DNA of 64,000 nt from Microbacterium sp. 2FI (lineage in GTDB: Bacteria; Actinomycetota; Actinomycetes; Actinomycetales; Microbacteriaceae), in NCBI RefSeq assembly GCF_005502885.1, contig NZ_SCMR01000002.1:1-64000 (forward strand), given 5' to 3'. How positions within the stretch are numbered: the first letter of the stretch is position 1; each line of letters begins with the position of its first letter. Both the position numbers and the translations under genes were made by a program. Of this stretch, positions 32,490 to 41,503 are shown piece after piece. A model generated the notes under the pieces. The model was not told where the DNA came from, ran no database searches, and was given only the letters and a program-made list of their open reading frames with translations.

Positions 32490-33941
32490 ATGGTGAACAG
32501 CACCGTCGAGAAGCTCAGCCCCACCCGGGTGAAGCTCCACATCACGGTCAGCCCGGACGAGCTGAAGCCCAGCATCGCCCACGCGTACGAGCACATCGCT
32601 CAGGACGTGCAGATCCCCGGCTTCCGCAAGGGCAAGGTCCCCGCGCCCATCATCGACCAGCGCGTCGGCCGCACCGCGGTGCTCGAGCACGCGGTCAGCG
32701 AAGGGCTCGACACGTACTACCGCGAGGCCGTCGAGGCGAACGAACTGCGCGTGCTCGGTCGCCCGAGCGCCGATGTGGTGGAGTGGCCGAACGAGAAGGA
32801 CTTCTCGGGCGACCTCAAGGTCGAGGTCGAGGTGGACGTCCGTCCCGAATTCGATCTGCCCGCATTCGAGGGCACGACCGTCGAGGTCGACGCCATCGAG
32901 GTCGACGAGGCCGCGATCGACGAAGAGCTCGACCGCCTGCGCGCGCGCTTCGGCACGCTCGTGACCGTCGACCGTCCCGCATCGACCGGTGACTTCGTCG
33001 AGCTCGACCTGGTCGCGACCATCGACGACGCCGAGATCGACCGCGCCGAGGGCGTCTCGTACGAGGTCGGCTCGGGCGAGCTGCTCGAGGGCATCGACGA
33101 GGCGATCGACTCGCTCACCGCCGGTGAGGAGACGACCTTCCGCTCGAAGCTCGTCGGTGGCGACCACGCCGGCGCCGAGGCCGAGGTCTCGGTCGTCGTC
33201 AAGGCCGTCAAGGAGCGCGAGCTTCCCGAGGCCGACGACGACTTCGCCCAGATCGCCAGCGAGTTCGACACGATCGCCGAGCTCCGCGACAGCCTCTCGG
33301 CGCGCGTCGGCGAGCAGGGTGTGTTCACGCAGGGCTCCGCCGCGCGCGACAAGCTCATCGAGCAGCTTCTCACGCAGGTCGAGATCCCCGTTCCGCCGAA
33401 GCTCATCGAGGACGAGGTGCACAACCACCTCGAGGGTGAAGGCCGTCTCGAGGACGACGTGCATCGCGCCGAGGTGACCGAGGCGAGCGAGAAGCAGTTC
33501 AAGACGCAGATGCTGCTCGACGCGATCGCCGAGAAGGTCAACGTGCAGGTCTCGCAGGACGAGCTCACGCAGTACCTCGTGCAGTCGGCCGCGCAGTACG
33601 GCATGGCGCCCCAGGAGTTCGTCAACGCGCTCCAGCAGGGCAACCAGCTGCCCGCGATGGTCGGGGAGGTCGCCCGCAACAAGGCGCTCGCCGTCGCGCT
33701 CGGCAAGGTCACCGTCGTCGACACCAACGGCAAGACGGTCGACCTCACCGGCTTCGTCGCCGTCGAGGACGAGGACGAAGCTGAGGACGAGGTCGTCGAA
33801 GAAGCCCAGGAGATCGCCGACGCCGCTGCAGACGCCGACGCCGTGATCGAGGCTGAAGAGGCCCCGGCCAAGAAGCCTGCCGCGAAGAAGGCCCCGGCCA
33901 AGAAGGCGCCCGCCAAGAAGGCTGCCGCCGACAAGGAGTAG
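32490..33941 (+). CDS. tig: Trigger factor with acidic and Lys/Ala-rich tail
   Basis: A 483-residue ribosome-associated chaperone. The N-terminal ribosome-binding domain has the signature region [17 protein letters not shown] (about residues 44-60, GFRxGKxP), followed by the FKBP-type PPIase domain (about 160-245, starting [13 protein letters not shown]) and the C-terminal chaperone arms. After about residue 430 there is an acidic stretch ([16 protein letters not shown]) and then a repetitive [17 protein letters not shown] tail, not part of the core fold. GAGGAGAA precedes ATG 32490. Ends at a strong terminator. Confidence 0.96.
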   Translation: MVNSTVEKLSPTRVKLHITVSPDELKPSIAHAYEHIAQDVQIPGFRKGKVPAPIIDQRVGRTAVLEHAVSEGLDTYYREAVEANELRVLGRPSADVVEWPNEKDFSGDLKVEVEVDVRPEFDLPAFEGTTVEVDAIEVDEAAIDEELDRLRARFGTLVTVDRPASTGDFVELDLVATIDDAEIDRAEGVSYEVGSGELLEGIDEAIDSLTAGEETTFRSKLVGGDHAGAEAEVSVVVKAVKERELPEADDDFAQIASEFDTIAELRDSLSARVGEQGVFTQGSAARDKLIEQLLTQVEIPVPPKLIEDEVHNHLEGEGRLEDDVHRAEVTEASEKQFKTQMLLDAIAEKVNVQVSQDELTQYLVQSAAQYGMAPQEFVNALQQGNQLPAMVGEVARNKALAVALGKVTVVDTNGKTVDLTGFVAVEDEDEAEDEVVEEAQEIADAAADADAVIEAEEAPAKKPAAKKAPAKKAPAKKAAADKE

Positions 33942-33961
33942 TCACTGCACCACAGTGATCA

Positions 33962-33989
33962 GGGGACGGATGCCGCGGCATCCGTCCCC
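33962..33989 (+). terminator. Terminator after tig (28-bp perfect palindrome)
   Basis: GGGGACGGATGCCG (33962-33975) pairs perfectly with 33976-33989, leaving almost no loop unless the centre opens, then TTCTTCG. It lies 20 bases after the tig stop. The palindrome centre is GGATGCCGCGGCATCC, the same 16-mer found within hemH coding sequence. Confidence 0.85.
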
Positions 33990-34107
33990 TTCTTCGTCAT
34001 CGTCGCGGTGCCGCACCCGTCGCCGCTCTGCCCAGGGCGAACACGGGCGGGTCGCCCGCGGTGCGCCGGTAGATTCAATGGCACGACCACCGAATCAGGA
34101 GTACTCA

Positions 34108-34692
34108 ATGGCCGAACCACTTGTCGCGACGAGCGTCTTCGACAGGCTGCTGAAGGACCGCATCATCTGGCTGGGGTCGGAGGTGCGAGACGAGAACGCC
34201 AACGAGATCTGCGCGAAGATCCTCCTTCTCGCAGCCGAGGACCAGCAGAAGGACATCTACCTCTACGTCAACTCGCCGGGCGGGTCCATCACCGCCGGGA
34301 TGGCGATCTACGACACCATGCAGTTCGTCCCGAACGACATCGTGACGGTCGGCATCGGCATGGCAGCCTCCATGGGACAGTTGCTGCTGACAGCCGGCAC
34401 GAAGGGCAAGCGCTACATCACGCCCAACGCCCGCGTTCTGCTGCACCAGCCGCACGGCGGCTTCGGCGGCACCTCGAGCGACATCCAGACGCAGGCACAG
34501 CTGATCCTCGACATGAAGAAGCGCCTCGCCGAGATCACCGCCGCCCAGACCGGCAAGTCGGTCGAGCAGATCAACGCCGACGGCGACCGCGACCGCTGGT
34601 TCAGCGCGCAGGAGGCCCTGGAGTACGGCTTCGTCGACCACATCCGCGAATCCGCGACCGACGTCATCGGCGGCGGCGGAACCGCGGCCTAG
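34108..34692 (+). CDS. clpP1: ATP-dependent Clp protease proteolytic subunit 1
   Basis: A 194-residue serine peptidase. Landmarks: [23 protein letters not shown], catalytic Ser in [11 protein letters not shown], catalytic His in [13 protein letters not shown], catalytic Asp region [20 protein letters not shown]. In actinobacteria ClpP1 and ClpP2 form a mixed tetradecamer that works with ClpX and ClpC. ATG 34108 has CAGGAG six bases upstream; an ATG at 34079 would extend it by ten residues but lies beside the likely -10 box TAGATT. Confidence 0.95.
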   Translation: MAEPLVATSVFDRLLKDRIIWLGSEVRDENANEICAKILLLAAEDQQKDIYLYVNSPGGSITAGMAIYDTMQFVPNDIVTVGIGMAASMGQLLLTAGTKGKRYITPNARVLLHQPHGGFGGTSSDIQTQAQLILDMKKRLAEITAAQTGKSVEQINADGDRDRWFSAQEALEYGFVDHIRESATDVIGGGGTAA

Positions 34693-34722
34693 GCTCCGAA
34701 GGCAAAGAGAGAGAACCCGCAC

Positions 34723-35391
34723 ATGTACACCCCCACCTTCGGAACGCCTTCACCTCAGGTGCCGATGCCCGGCAGCCGCTACGTGCTCCCGCAGTTCGAG
34801 GAGCGCACGGCGTACGGCTACAAGCGCCAGGACCCGTACAACAAGCTCTTCGAGGACCGCGTGATCTTCCTGGGCGTCCAGGTCGACGATGCGTCGGCCG
34901 ATGACGTCATGGCCCAACTCCTCGTCCTCGAGAGCCAGGATCCCGACCGCGACATCATCATGTACATCAACTCGCCCGGTGGCTCGTTCACGGCCATGAC
35001 GGCGATCTACGACACGATGCAGTACGTCTCGCCGCAGATCCAGACGGTCGTTCTCGGCCAGGCGGCCTCCGCCGCGGCGGTTCTGCTGGCGGCGGGCGCG
35101 CCGGGCAAGCGCCTCGCGCTCCCGAACGCGCGCATCCTGATCCACCAGCCGGCGATGGGCGAGGCCGGTCACGGCCAGGCGTCCGACATCGAGATCCAGG
35201 CGCAGGAGATCCTCCGCATGCGCACATGGCTCGAGCTGACGCTGTCCAAGCACGGCAACCGTACCGTCGCCGAGGTCAACAAGGACATCGATCGCGACAA
35301 GATCCTGTCGGCAGAGGAGGCCGTGACCTACGGCATCGTCGACCAGGTGCTCACGACCCGCAAGCGCACGCCTGCGGCGCTGACGAAGTAG
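34723..35391 (+). CDS. clpP2: ATP-dependent Clp protease proteolytic subunit 2
   Basis: A 222-residue ClpP paralogue: YINSPGGSFTAMTAIYDTMQY, catalytic Ser in GQAASAAAVLLAAG, His in RILIHQPAMGEAGHGQASD, and DRDKILSAEEAVTYGIVDQVL. The N-terminal 30 residues (MYTPTFGTPSPQVPMPGSRYVLPQFEERTAYG) are longer than in ClpP1. It lies 30 bases after clpP1 with an AAAGAGAGA leader and must be in the same transcript. It ends at a terminator that separates it from clpX. Confidence 0.95.
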   Translation: MYTPTFGTPSPQVPMPGSRYVLPQFEERTAYGYKRQDPYNKLFEDRVIFLGVQVDDASADDVMAQLLVLESQDPDRDIIMYINSPGGSFTAMTAIYDTMQYVSPQIQTVVLGQAASAAAVLLAAGAPGKRLALPNARILIHQPAMGEAGHGQASDIEIQAQEILRMRTWLELTLSKHGNRTVAEVNKDIDRDKILSAEEAVTYGIVDQVLTTRKRTPAALTK

Positions 35392-35405
35392 TCCTTCGGA
35401 TCGGA

Positions 35406-35444
35406 TGCTGCGGCCCCTCGTCCTCGTGACGAGGGGCCGCAGCA
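35406..35444 (+). terminator. Terminator after clpP2
   Basis: TGCTGCGGCCCCTCGTC (35406-35422) pairs perfectly with GACGAGGGGCCGCAGCA (35428-35444), a 17-bp stem with 5-base loop followed by CTTCCT. It separates clpP1P2 from clpX. Confidence 0.9.
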
Positions 35445-35555
35445 CTTCCTACGACCGGCATCCACAACGGGCGTAGCAATCCCACCCGTTGTCGCCGCCA
35501 CCGGTTAGGCTCGGAGACAGGCGGGTGGCCCCCGACCGCGACGAGGAGGAGCCTC

Positions 35556-36824
35556 ATGGCACGCATCGGTGAGAGCGCCGACCTGTTCAAGTGCTCCTTC
35601 TGCGGAAAGAGCCAGAAGCAGGTCCAGCAGCTGATCGCCGGCCCCGGCGTCTACATCTGCGATGAGTGCGTCGAGCTGTGCAACGAGATCATCGAAGAGC
35701 GCATGGCCGAGTCGTCGTCGGGCGAGGTCGCCGACTTCGATCTTCCCAAGCCCCGCGAGATCTTCGGGTTCCTCGAGGAGTACGTCGTCGGTCAGCACGC
35801 CGCCAAGCGGGCCCTCGCTGTCGCCGTCTACAACCACTACAAGCGCGTGCGCGCGCACGGCACGATCCAGACCGCCGAGCAGCGTGCCGACGAGATCGAG
35901 ATCGCGAAGAGCAACATCCTGCTGCTGGGTCCCACCGGCTGCGGAAAGACCTACCTCGCGCAGACCCTCGCCAAGCGGCTGAACGTGCCGTTCGCCGTCG
36001 CGGATGCCACCGCCCTCACCGAGGCGGGGTATGTCGGCGAAGACGTCGAGAACATCCTGCTGAAGCTTCTCCAGGCCGCCGACTTCGACACGAAACGCGC
36101 CGAGACCGGCATCATCTACATCGACGAGGTCGACAAGATCGCCCGCAAGGCCGAGAACCCGTCGATCACGCGCGACGTCTCGGGTGAGGGTGTTCAGCAG
36201 GCGCTGCTGAAGATCCTCGAGGGCACGGTCGCTTCGGTCCCGCCGCAGGGCGGTCGCAAGCACCCGCACCAGGAGTTCATCCAGATCGACACGACGAACG
36301 TGCTGTTCATCGTCGCCGGTGCGTTCGCCGGGCTCGAAGACATCATCTCGGCGCGTGTCGGCAAGCACGGCATCGGCTTCGGAGCGCCCCTGCACAGCAA
36401 GGGTGACGATCTCAGCCTCTTCAGCGAGGTGCGCCCGGAAGACCTGCACAAATTCGGACTCATCCCCGAATTCATCGGTCGCCTCCCGGTCGTGGCCTCA
36501 GTCTCGCCGCTTGATCGCGAGGCGCTGATGGAGATCCTCTCCGAGCCGAAGAACGCGCTGGTCAAGCAGTATCAGCGCATGTTCGAACTCGACGGCGTCG
36601 CGCTCGAGTTCGACACCGAGGCGCTGGGCGCGATCGCCGACCTCGCGGTCGAGCGCAAGACCGGTGCGCGCGGGCTCCGTGCGATCCTCGAAGACGTGCT
36701 CGGCCCGATCATGTTCGAGATCCCGTCCACCGACGACGTCGACAAGGTCATCGTCACGCGCGCCGCGGTCGAAGATCGGGCCGCCCCCACGTTCGTGATG
36801 CGCGAGAAGCGCAAGAGCGCCTGA
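35556..36824 (+). CDS. clpX: ATP-dependent Clp protease ATP-binding subunit ClpX
   Basis: A 422-residue AAA+ unfoldase. N-terminal C4 zinc finger ([17 protein letters not shown] ... CDECVELC), Walker A GPTGCGKT, pore loop GYVGED, Walker [31 protein letters not shown]-type loop [10 protein letters not shown] and sensor GARGLR. It unfolds tagged proteins and feeds ClpP1P2. It has its own promoter region (TAGGCT about 45 bases upstream) and GAGGAGGAG before ATG 35556. Confidence 0.97.
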   Translation: MARIGESADLFKCSFCGKSQKQVQQLIAGPGVYICDECVELCNEIIEERMAESSSGEVADFDLPKPREIFGFLEEYVVGQHAAKRALAVAVYNHYKRVRAHGTIQTAEQRADEIEIAKSNILLLGPTGCGKTYLAQTLAKRLNVPFAVADATALTEAGYVGEDVENILLKLLQAADFDTKRAETGIIYIDEVDKIARKAENPSITRDVSGEGVQQALLKILEGTVASVPPQGGRKHPHQEFIQIDTTNVLFIVAGAFAGLEDIISARVGKHGIGFGAPLHSKGDDLSLFSEVRPEDLHKFGLIPEFIGRLPVVASVSPLDREALMEILSEPKNALVKQYQRMFELDGVALEFDTEALGAIADLAVERKTGARGLRAILEDVLGPIMFEIPSTDDVDKVIVTRAAVEDRAAPTFVMREKRKSA

Positions 36825-36858
36825 CCCGGCGGCGGTGCCGCGAGGGTGCAGTCGTGAC

Positions 36859-36889
36859 CGGCCGCTGCCGCACCCCGCGACAGCGGCCG
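36859..36889. terminator. Terminator between clpX and dcp
   Basis: CGGCCGCTG (36859-36867) pairs with CAGCGGCCG (36881-36889), followed by CTTCGTC. It lies in the 70-base gap between two convergent genes and could serve both. Confidence 0.65.
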
Positions 36890-36894
36890 CTTCG

Positions 36895-38946
36895 TCAGTC
36901 GGCGAGCCCTCGACGCGCGAGCAGCGGTTGGATCTCGGCATCCCGCCCGCGGAATTCGCGGTACGCCTCGAGGGGATCCTTCGACCCGCCGACACCGAGA
37001 AGACGGTCGCGGAAGCGGTCGCCGTTGGCTCGCGTGAGTCCGCCGTTCTGCTCGAACCACGCCACGGTGTCGGCGTCGAGCACCTCGCTCCAGATGTAGG
37101 AGTAGTAGCCGGCGCTGTACCCGCCTGAGAACACGTGGGCGAAGTAGGTCGAGGAGTACCGTGTCGGCACCGCCGGGTTGTCGAGGCCGATCGCCGCGAG
37201 GGCATCCGCTTCGAACGCGGCCACATCGATGTCGGCTGCCGCCTCGTCAGCCGACAGTGAGTGCCAGGCCTGATCGAGCCAGGAGGCGGCGAGGTACTCG
37301 CTGGTCGCGAACCCCTGGTTGAAGGTTCCCGACGCGTGGATCTTCTCCACGACCTCGGCGGGGAGCGGCGCATCGGTGTGGATGTGGCGCGCGTACGAGG
37401 CGAGGATCTCGGGCCAGTAGATCCACATCTCGTTGACCTGGCTCGGGAACTCGACGAAGTCGCGGAACACGTTCGTGCCGGCGAAATGGGGGTAGGTGAC
37501 GGTCGCGAACAGTCCGTGCAAGGCGTGTCCGAACTCATGGAAGAGGGTCGTCACCTCATCCATGGTGAGGAGCGTGGGCTGACCCGGAGCAGGCTTGGGC
37601 ACGTTGAGGTTGTTGACGACCACGGGGGAGGTGCCGCGCAGCCGGGACTGCGAGACGATCGAGTTCATCCACGCGCCGCCGCGCTTGGAGTCGCGCGTGT
37701 AGAGATCGAAGACGAAGAGGCCGAGGGCGGATCCGTCGTCGTTGTGGATCTCGAAGACGCGCACGTCGGAGTGGTAGGCGGGCAGGTCCGGCCTCTCGGT
37801 GAATCGGATTCCGTAGAGCTCCGTCGCCGCACGGAATACGCCGTCCTGCAGCACCCGCTCCGCCTCGAACCACGGCCGCAGGGCCGCGCGGTCGAGGTCG
37901 AATTCGGCGGCGCGCACCTTCTCGGTGTAGAACGCCCAGTCGTGGGCCTCGAGGGCGAACGGCTCAGATTCGTCGTCGATGATCGCCTGCAGCGCCGCCT
38001 GCTCGCGCCGGGCGTTGCCGGCGGCGGGGGCAGCGAGGCGACGCAGGAGGTCGTGCACGGCCTCGGGCGATCCGGCAGTCTCGTCGGAGGTGACGTACGC
38101 GGCGTGCGAGGCGTAGCCGAGCAGGCGTGCTCGCTCGGCGCGCAGGCGCACGATCTCCCGGAGCACATCGCGGTTGTCGTGCGCATTCCCGCGCGATCCT
38201 CGGGACCGCGACGCCTCGAGCAGACGACGACGGCTTTCGCGGTTCGTCAGCGACGACAGATACGGGTGTCCCGTGAACAAGGTCAGCGTGATGACCCACT
38301 GGCCCTCGAGCCCGCGGTCGGCCGCGTTCTGCGCAGCCGCCGAGAGCTCGCCGTCGGTCAGCCCGTCGAGCTCGTCGACGGAGTCGAAGACGACCGCGAG
38401 ATCGTTCGTGTCGGCGAGCAGATTCTTCTCGAAGGTCGTCGTCAGTGTCGACAGCCGCTGGTTGAGGGCGGTGAGAGCCGCCTTCTCGTCATCGTCGAGG
38501 CCGGCGCCCGCGTGTGACATCTCGCGATAGTGACGCTCGATGAGATAGCGCTGCTCCGGCTCGAGGTCGAGCGTGTCGAGCTGGTCGTGAACCGTCTTGA
38601 TCCGCCAGTAAAGCTGGGAATCGAGCTGGATCGCATCCTGATGGGCAGACATGAGAGGAGCGAGCTGCTCGTCGATGGCCTGGATCTCGTCGGAGGCATC
38701 GGCCGAGGAGACGGTGTAGAAGGTGCGGGCGACGTCGCCCAGCAGTTTTCCGCCGGTTTCGAGCGCCACGAGGGTGTTCTCGAAGGTGGGCATCGAACGC
38801 ACGCGGGTGATGGTGTCGACCTCCCGCCGGTGGGCCGCGAAAGCCGCCTCGAAGGCCGGCAGATAATGCTCGGGCCTGATGAGCGTGTAGTCGGGCAGAC
38901 CGTACGGAAGCGTCGCGGGGGAGAGCAGGGGGTTGTCGTTCGCCAT
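36895..38946 (-). CDS. dcp: M3-family peptidyl-dipeptidase
   Basis: A 683-residue zinc peptidase of the thimet oligopeptidase group. Zinc motif HEFGHALHGL with downstream Glu in EFPSQVNEMW, and the substrate-binding segment YSAGYYSYIWSEVLDADTVAWF. It removes C-terminal dipeptides from short peptides in the cytoplasm, complementing PepN in this window. Start at ATG 38946 (MANDN): TAGGCT (38959-38954) lies seven bases upstream, so the mRNA is leaderless and the longer upstream frame is unlikely. Confidence 0.93.
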   Translation of the reverse strand: MANDNPLLSPATLPYGLPDYTLIRPEHYLPAFEAAFAAHRREVDTITRVRSMPTFENTLVALETGGKLLGDVARTFYTVSSADASDEIQAIDEQLAPLMSAHQDAIQLDSQLYWRIKTVHDQLDTLDLEPEQRYLIERHYREMSHAGAGLDDDEKAALTALNQRLSTLTTTFEKNLLADTNDLAVVFDSVDELDGLTDGELSAAAQNAADRGLEGQWVITLTLFTGHPYLSSLTNRESRRRLLEASRSRGSRGNAHDNRDVLREIVRLRAERARLLGYASHAAYVTSDETAGSPEAVHDLLRRLAAPAAGNARREQAALQAIIDDESEPFALEAHDWAFYTEKVRAAEFDLDRAALRPWFEAERVLQDGVFRAATELYGIRFTERPDLPAYHSDVRVFEIHNDDGSALGLFVFDLYTRDSKRGGAWMNSIVSQSRLRGTSPVVVNNLNVPKPAPGQPTLLTMDEVTTLFHEFGHALHGLFATVTYPHFAGTNVFRDFVEFPSQVNEMWIYWPEILASYARHIHTDAPLPAEVVEKIHASGTFNQGFATSEYLAASWLDQAWHSLSADEAAADIDVAAFEADALAAIGLDNPAVPTRYSSTYFAHVFSGGYSAGYYSYIWSEVLDADTVAWFEQNGGLTRANGDRFRDRLLGVGGSKDPLEAYREFRGRDAEIQPLLARRGLAD

Positions 38947-38953
38947 GGTTTTC

Positions 38954-38959
38954 AGCCTA
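38954..38959 (-). promoter_or_regulatory. -10 box TAGGCT of dcp
   Basis: On the minus strand, seven bases before ATG 38946; leaderless layout. It lies 30 bases from the first palindrome of the divergent operator, so dcp could also respond to that regulator. Confidence 0.55.
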
Positions 38960-38988
38960 GTCTCGGGTGCTGCCCAAGCCGCCAATCC

Positions 38989-39046
38989 TTTGCAAACATT
39001 TCCTTGCAAAGAAGTGCTTGCAAAGATTCCTCTGCATCGCTATCGT
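38989..39046 (+). promoter_or_regulatory. Triple palindromic operator and promoter of the regulator-MFS operon
   Basis: Three near-identical palindromic boxes, TTTGCAAA (38989-38996), CTTGCAAAG (39003-39011) and CTTGCAAAG (39017-39025), repeat at 14-15 bp. The third contains the -35 element TTGCAA (39018-39023), followed after 17 bases by TATCGT (39041-39046), six bases before ATG 39053. Binding there would block transcription, so autorepression by the adjacent regulator is likely (inference). Confidence 0.8.
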
Positions 39047-39052
39047 GGAGTC

Positions 39053-39691
39053 ATGGCAGAGAACGAGGCAGGCGAGGAGCTCGACGCGATGGCTCGCGCC
39101 GAGCAGCGCCACAACGAGGATCGCATCCTCGACTCCGGCGCACTTCGGGCGCTCGCCCATCCGCTCCGTGTGAAGATCTACGACATCCTCAGCCAGTACG
39201 GCCCCCAGACGGCGAGTCTGCTCGCCGAGAAGCTGGGGGAGTCGAGCGGCTCGACGAGCTACCACCTGCGAGCCCTCGCCAAGCACGATCTGATCCGCGA
39301 GGCGACCGATCGCGGCACCGGGCGCGAGCGATGGTGGGAGCGGCCAGTCGGCGGCGTCTCCTTCGCGAACCCCGACGCCATGAACACGCCGGCGGGACGT
39401 GCGGCGACGCAGGTCGTCATGAACGAGTTCCTGCGCAACCGCAACGATCAGCTGCTCGACTTCGTCAACCGCGGAATCGGCGGCGAAGACACGATGTGGC
39501 AGGAGGGGTCGCTCATCTCCACCGCGAGCGCTCGCCTCACTCCCGCGCAGAGCAAAGAGCTCACCCTGAAGATCATGGCCCTGATCGATGAGGCCGTGGA
39601 CAACTATCGCAATCAGACCGGCGAGAACGTGCGGCCCGTGACCATACGCGCCGACGTCTTCCCGCTGCCGACCTTGGGAGAACCGTCATGA
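39053..39691 (+). CDS. Winged-helix (ArsR/HTH_20) transcriptional regulator
   Basis: A 212-residue regulator with an N-terminal winged helix ([55 protein letters not shown]) of the HTH_20/ArsR type and a longer helical C-terminal domain for ligand sensing or dimerisation. No metal-binding cysteines are seen, so it is not a typical metal sensor. It heads an operon with a small protein and an MFS exporter, joined by ATGA overlaps. The leaderless promoter overlaps three palindromic boxes. Confidence 0.88.
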   Translation: MAENEAGEELDAMARAEQRHNEDRILDSGALRALAHPLRVKIYDILSQYGPQTASLLAEKLGESSGSTSYHLRALAKHDLIREATDRGTGRERWWERPVGGVSFANPDAMNTPAGRAATQVVMNEFLRNRNDQLLDFVNRGIGGEDTMWQEGSLISTASARLTPAQSKELTLKIMALIDEAVDNYRNQTGENVRPVTIRADVFPLPTLGEPS

Positions 39692-39897
39692 CCGCCATCT
39701 CCGCCCCGCGCGCGTCCGCTGGCACCACCCGCTTCGAGCGGACGCTGCTGTCGACTGCCGCCGGACTCGACCACTTCGTCTCGGTGCGCCTCGAGCGCCG
39801 CGCGGCGACCCCGCGTCCGTACTCCGCCCAGGGCATCGCGTCCGATGCCCGCACCGACGCACTGTCGACCGGCTCGATCGGGATGCTGCCGCGATGA
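39688..39897 (+). CDS. Small hypothetical protein between regulator and MFS exporter
   Basis: A 69-residue, Arg/Ala/Ser-rich soluble peptide ([42 protein letters not shown]...). It shares ATGA overlaps with both neighbours (39688-39691 and 39894-39897), which is good evidence that it is translated. No domain recognised. It may act only as a translational link, or modulate the transporter (inference). Confidence 0.65.
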   Translation: MTAISAPRASAGTTRFERTLLSTAAGLDHFVSVRLERRAATPRPYSAQGIASDARTDALSTGSIGMLPR

Positions 39898-41249
39898 CGG
39901 ATGCCGTCACCGAGGTCCCCGCCGGTGAGAGCGTGCCGCCACCCCGGCGCGCGCCACTCACCCGCGACTTCGGAAAGCTCTGGACGGCCGCCGCCTTCAG
40001 CAATCTGGCGGACGGCGTCGGCCGGATCGCGGTGCCGCTGATCGCGACCACCCTCACGCGCGACCCGCTCGCGATCGCAGCGATCGGCGCTCTCGCCTTC
40101 CTGCCCTGGCTGCTGTTCGGGCTCCCGGCGGGCATGATCGTCGATCGATTCGACCGGCGATGGATCATGGCGATCGCCAACACCATCCGCGGGCTCGCCG
40201 CAGTGGGTCTCGCGCTGCTTACCGTGACGGGTTCGCTCTCGATCTGGTGGCTGTTCGCGGCTGTGCTCGTGTTCGGACTGGGCGAGACACTCTTCGACAA
40301 CGCGACCAATGCGATCGTGCCCTCGCTCGTCGAGCGCCGCTCGCTCGACCGCGCGAACGGCTTCCTGCAGGCCGCGCAGATCACGATCGACAACTTCCTC
40401 GCGGCTCCGATCGGCGGCGTGCTGTTCGCTGTCTCACTCGCCCTGCCGCTGTGGGTCGGCGCCGCGGGATACCTCATCCCGATCGCGCTGGCGATCATGC
40501 TGCCGCTGTCGGCAGCGCGGCCGCTGCAGGAGGACGGCGGCGTGGCGCGGCATCCCGACCCCGCGTCCGCCGTCGCTGCGGGGGAGCCGCTCGCGGCGGC
40601 CGAGGCGGCAGAAGCGCCGGGCGCAGCCCCGACCGCTGCGCCGTCGACGTCGGCGCGCGATGCGATCCGGTACCTCTGGAATCACCGGTTCCTGCGATCG
40701 ATGGTGGTGTTCACCTCGATCGTCGGCTCGGCCTTCTCGTTCGCGCAGGCCGCGATCTTCCTCTACTTCCTGGACGAACTCGCCGTCGACCCGGCCGCGA
40801 TCGGTCTCGTCACCGCCGGCATCGGCCTGGGGGCCTTGGCCGGCTCGCTCATCGCCTCGACGCTCGTAGCCCGCTTCGGCCGCGGAGCGGTCATGCTCGG
40901 GGCGAACCTCGCCGCCGCGGCTTCGCTCGTGGCGATCTGGGCCGCGCCCGAGGCGATCTCTGCCACGATCGCGTACGCGGCCATGGCGGGCGCCGTGTCG
41001 GTGTGGAACGTTCCGTGGGGCGCGCTTCGACAGGCGATCGTCCCGGGGCGGATCTTCGGGCGCGTGCTCGGAATCATCCGCACCTTCACGTGGGGGCTCT
41101 TCCCGTTCGCGACGCTGCTCGGAGGCTGGGTGGCGCGCTTCGACCTGCGCCTGCCGTTCCTCATCGCGGGCGGCGTGACGCTGATCGCTGCGCTCGTGGC
41201 GATTCCGCTCCTCCTGGAGGCCTCACGGCACAACGAGCCCGAGGACTGA
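39894..41249 (+). CDS. MFS transporter (drug-exporter type)
   Basis: A 451-residue protein with about 12 membrane helices. The cytoplasmic loop motif between helices 2 and 3 reads [11 protein letters not shown] (motif A-like, GxxxDRxxRR). The central loop (about 205-250) is Ala/Pro-rich and low complexity. The family resembles the MFS_3 (EntS/MefA-like) exporters. Substrate unknown. Third gene of the regulator operon, and five bases from a convergent small gene. Confidence 0.88.
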   Translation: MTDAVTEVPAGESVPPPRRAPLTRDFGKLWTAAAFSNLADGVGRIAVPLIATTLTRDPLAIAAIGALAFLPWLLFGLPAGMIVDRFDRRWIMAIANTIRGLAAVGLALLTVTGSLSIWWLFAAVLVFGLGETLFDNATNAIVPSLVERRSLDRANGFLQAAQITIDNFLAAPIGGVLFAVSLALPLWVGAAGYLIPIALAIMLPLSAARPLQEDGGVARHPDPASAVAAGEPLAAAEAAEAPGAAPTAAPSTSARDAIRYLWNHRFLRSMVVFTSIVGSAFSFAQAAIFLYFLDELAVDPAAIGLVTAGIGLGALAGSLIASTLVARFGRGAVMLGANLAAAASLVAIWAAPEAISATIAYAAMAGAVSVWNVPWGALRQAIVPGRIFGRVLGIIRTFTWGLFPFATLLGGWVARFDLRLPFLIAGGVTLIAALVAIPLLLEASRHNEPED

Positions 41250-41253
41250 GGTC

Positions 41254-41502
41254 CTAGGCGACGCCGTCCTCGGGGTCGTGGCGCACCACCGGCTCGCCGT
41301 CGTCGTCGAGCGTCACGATGACACCCGTGTCGAGTTCGGCGATCGGCTTGCCTTCCAGCCACGTCAGCGTCCAGCGCGGGCGCGGCTGACCGAGGTCGTC
41401 GTTCACGACGGCGGTGTCGACCGAGGCGACACCGCGACGCAGAGCCTCCGGCACCGCCTTCGGCGCTTCGTCGCCGGATGTCCAGCGCGTTCCGAGCTGC
41501 AT
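41254..41502 (-). CDS. Small hypothetical protein downstream of valS
   Basis: An 82-residue acidic protein (MQLGTRWTSGDEAPKAVPEALRRGVASVDTA ... TLTWLEGKPIAELDTGVIVTLDDDGE). No recognised domain; a beta-rich C-terminal half is suggested by alternating hydrophobic residues. It starts one base after the valS stop and is probably co-transcribed with it. Confidence 0.65.
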   Translation of the reverse strand: MQLGTRWTSGDEAPKAVPEALRRGVASVDTAVVNDDLGQPRPRWTLTWLEGKPIAELDTGVIVTLDDDGEPVVRHDPEDGVA

Positions 41503-41503
41503 G

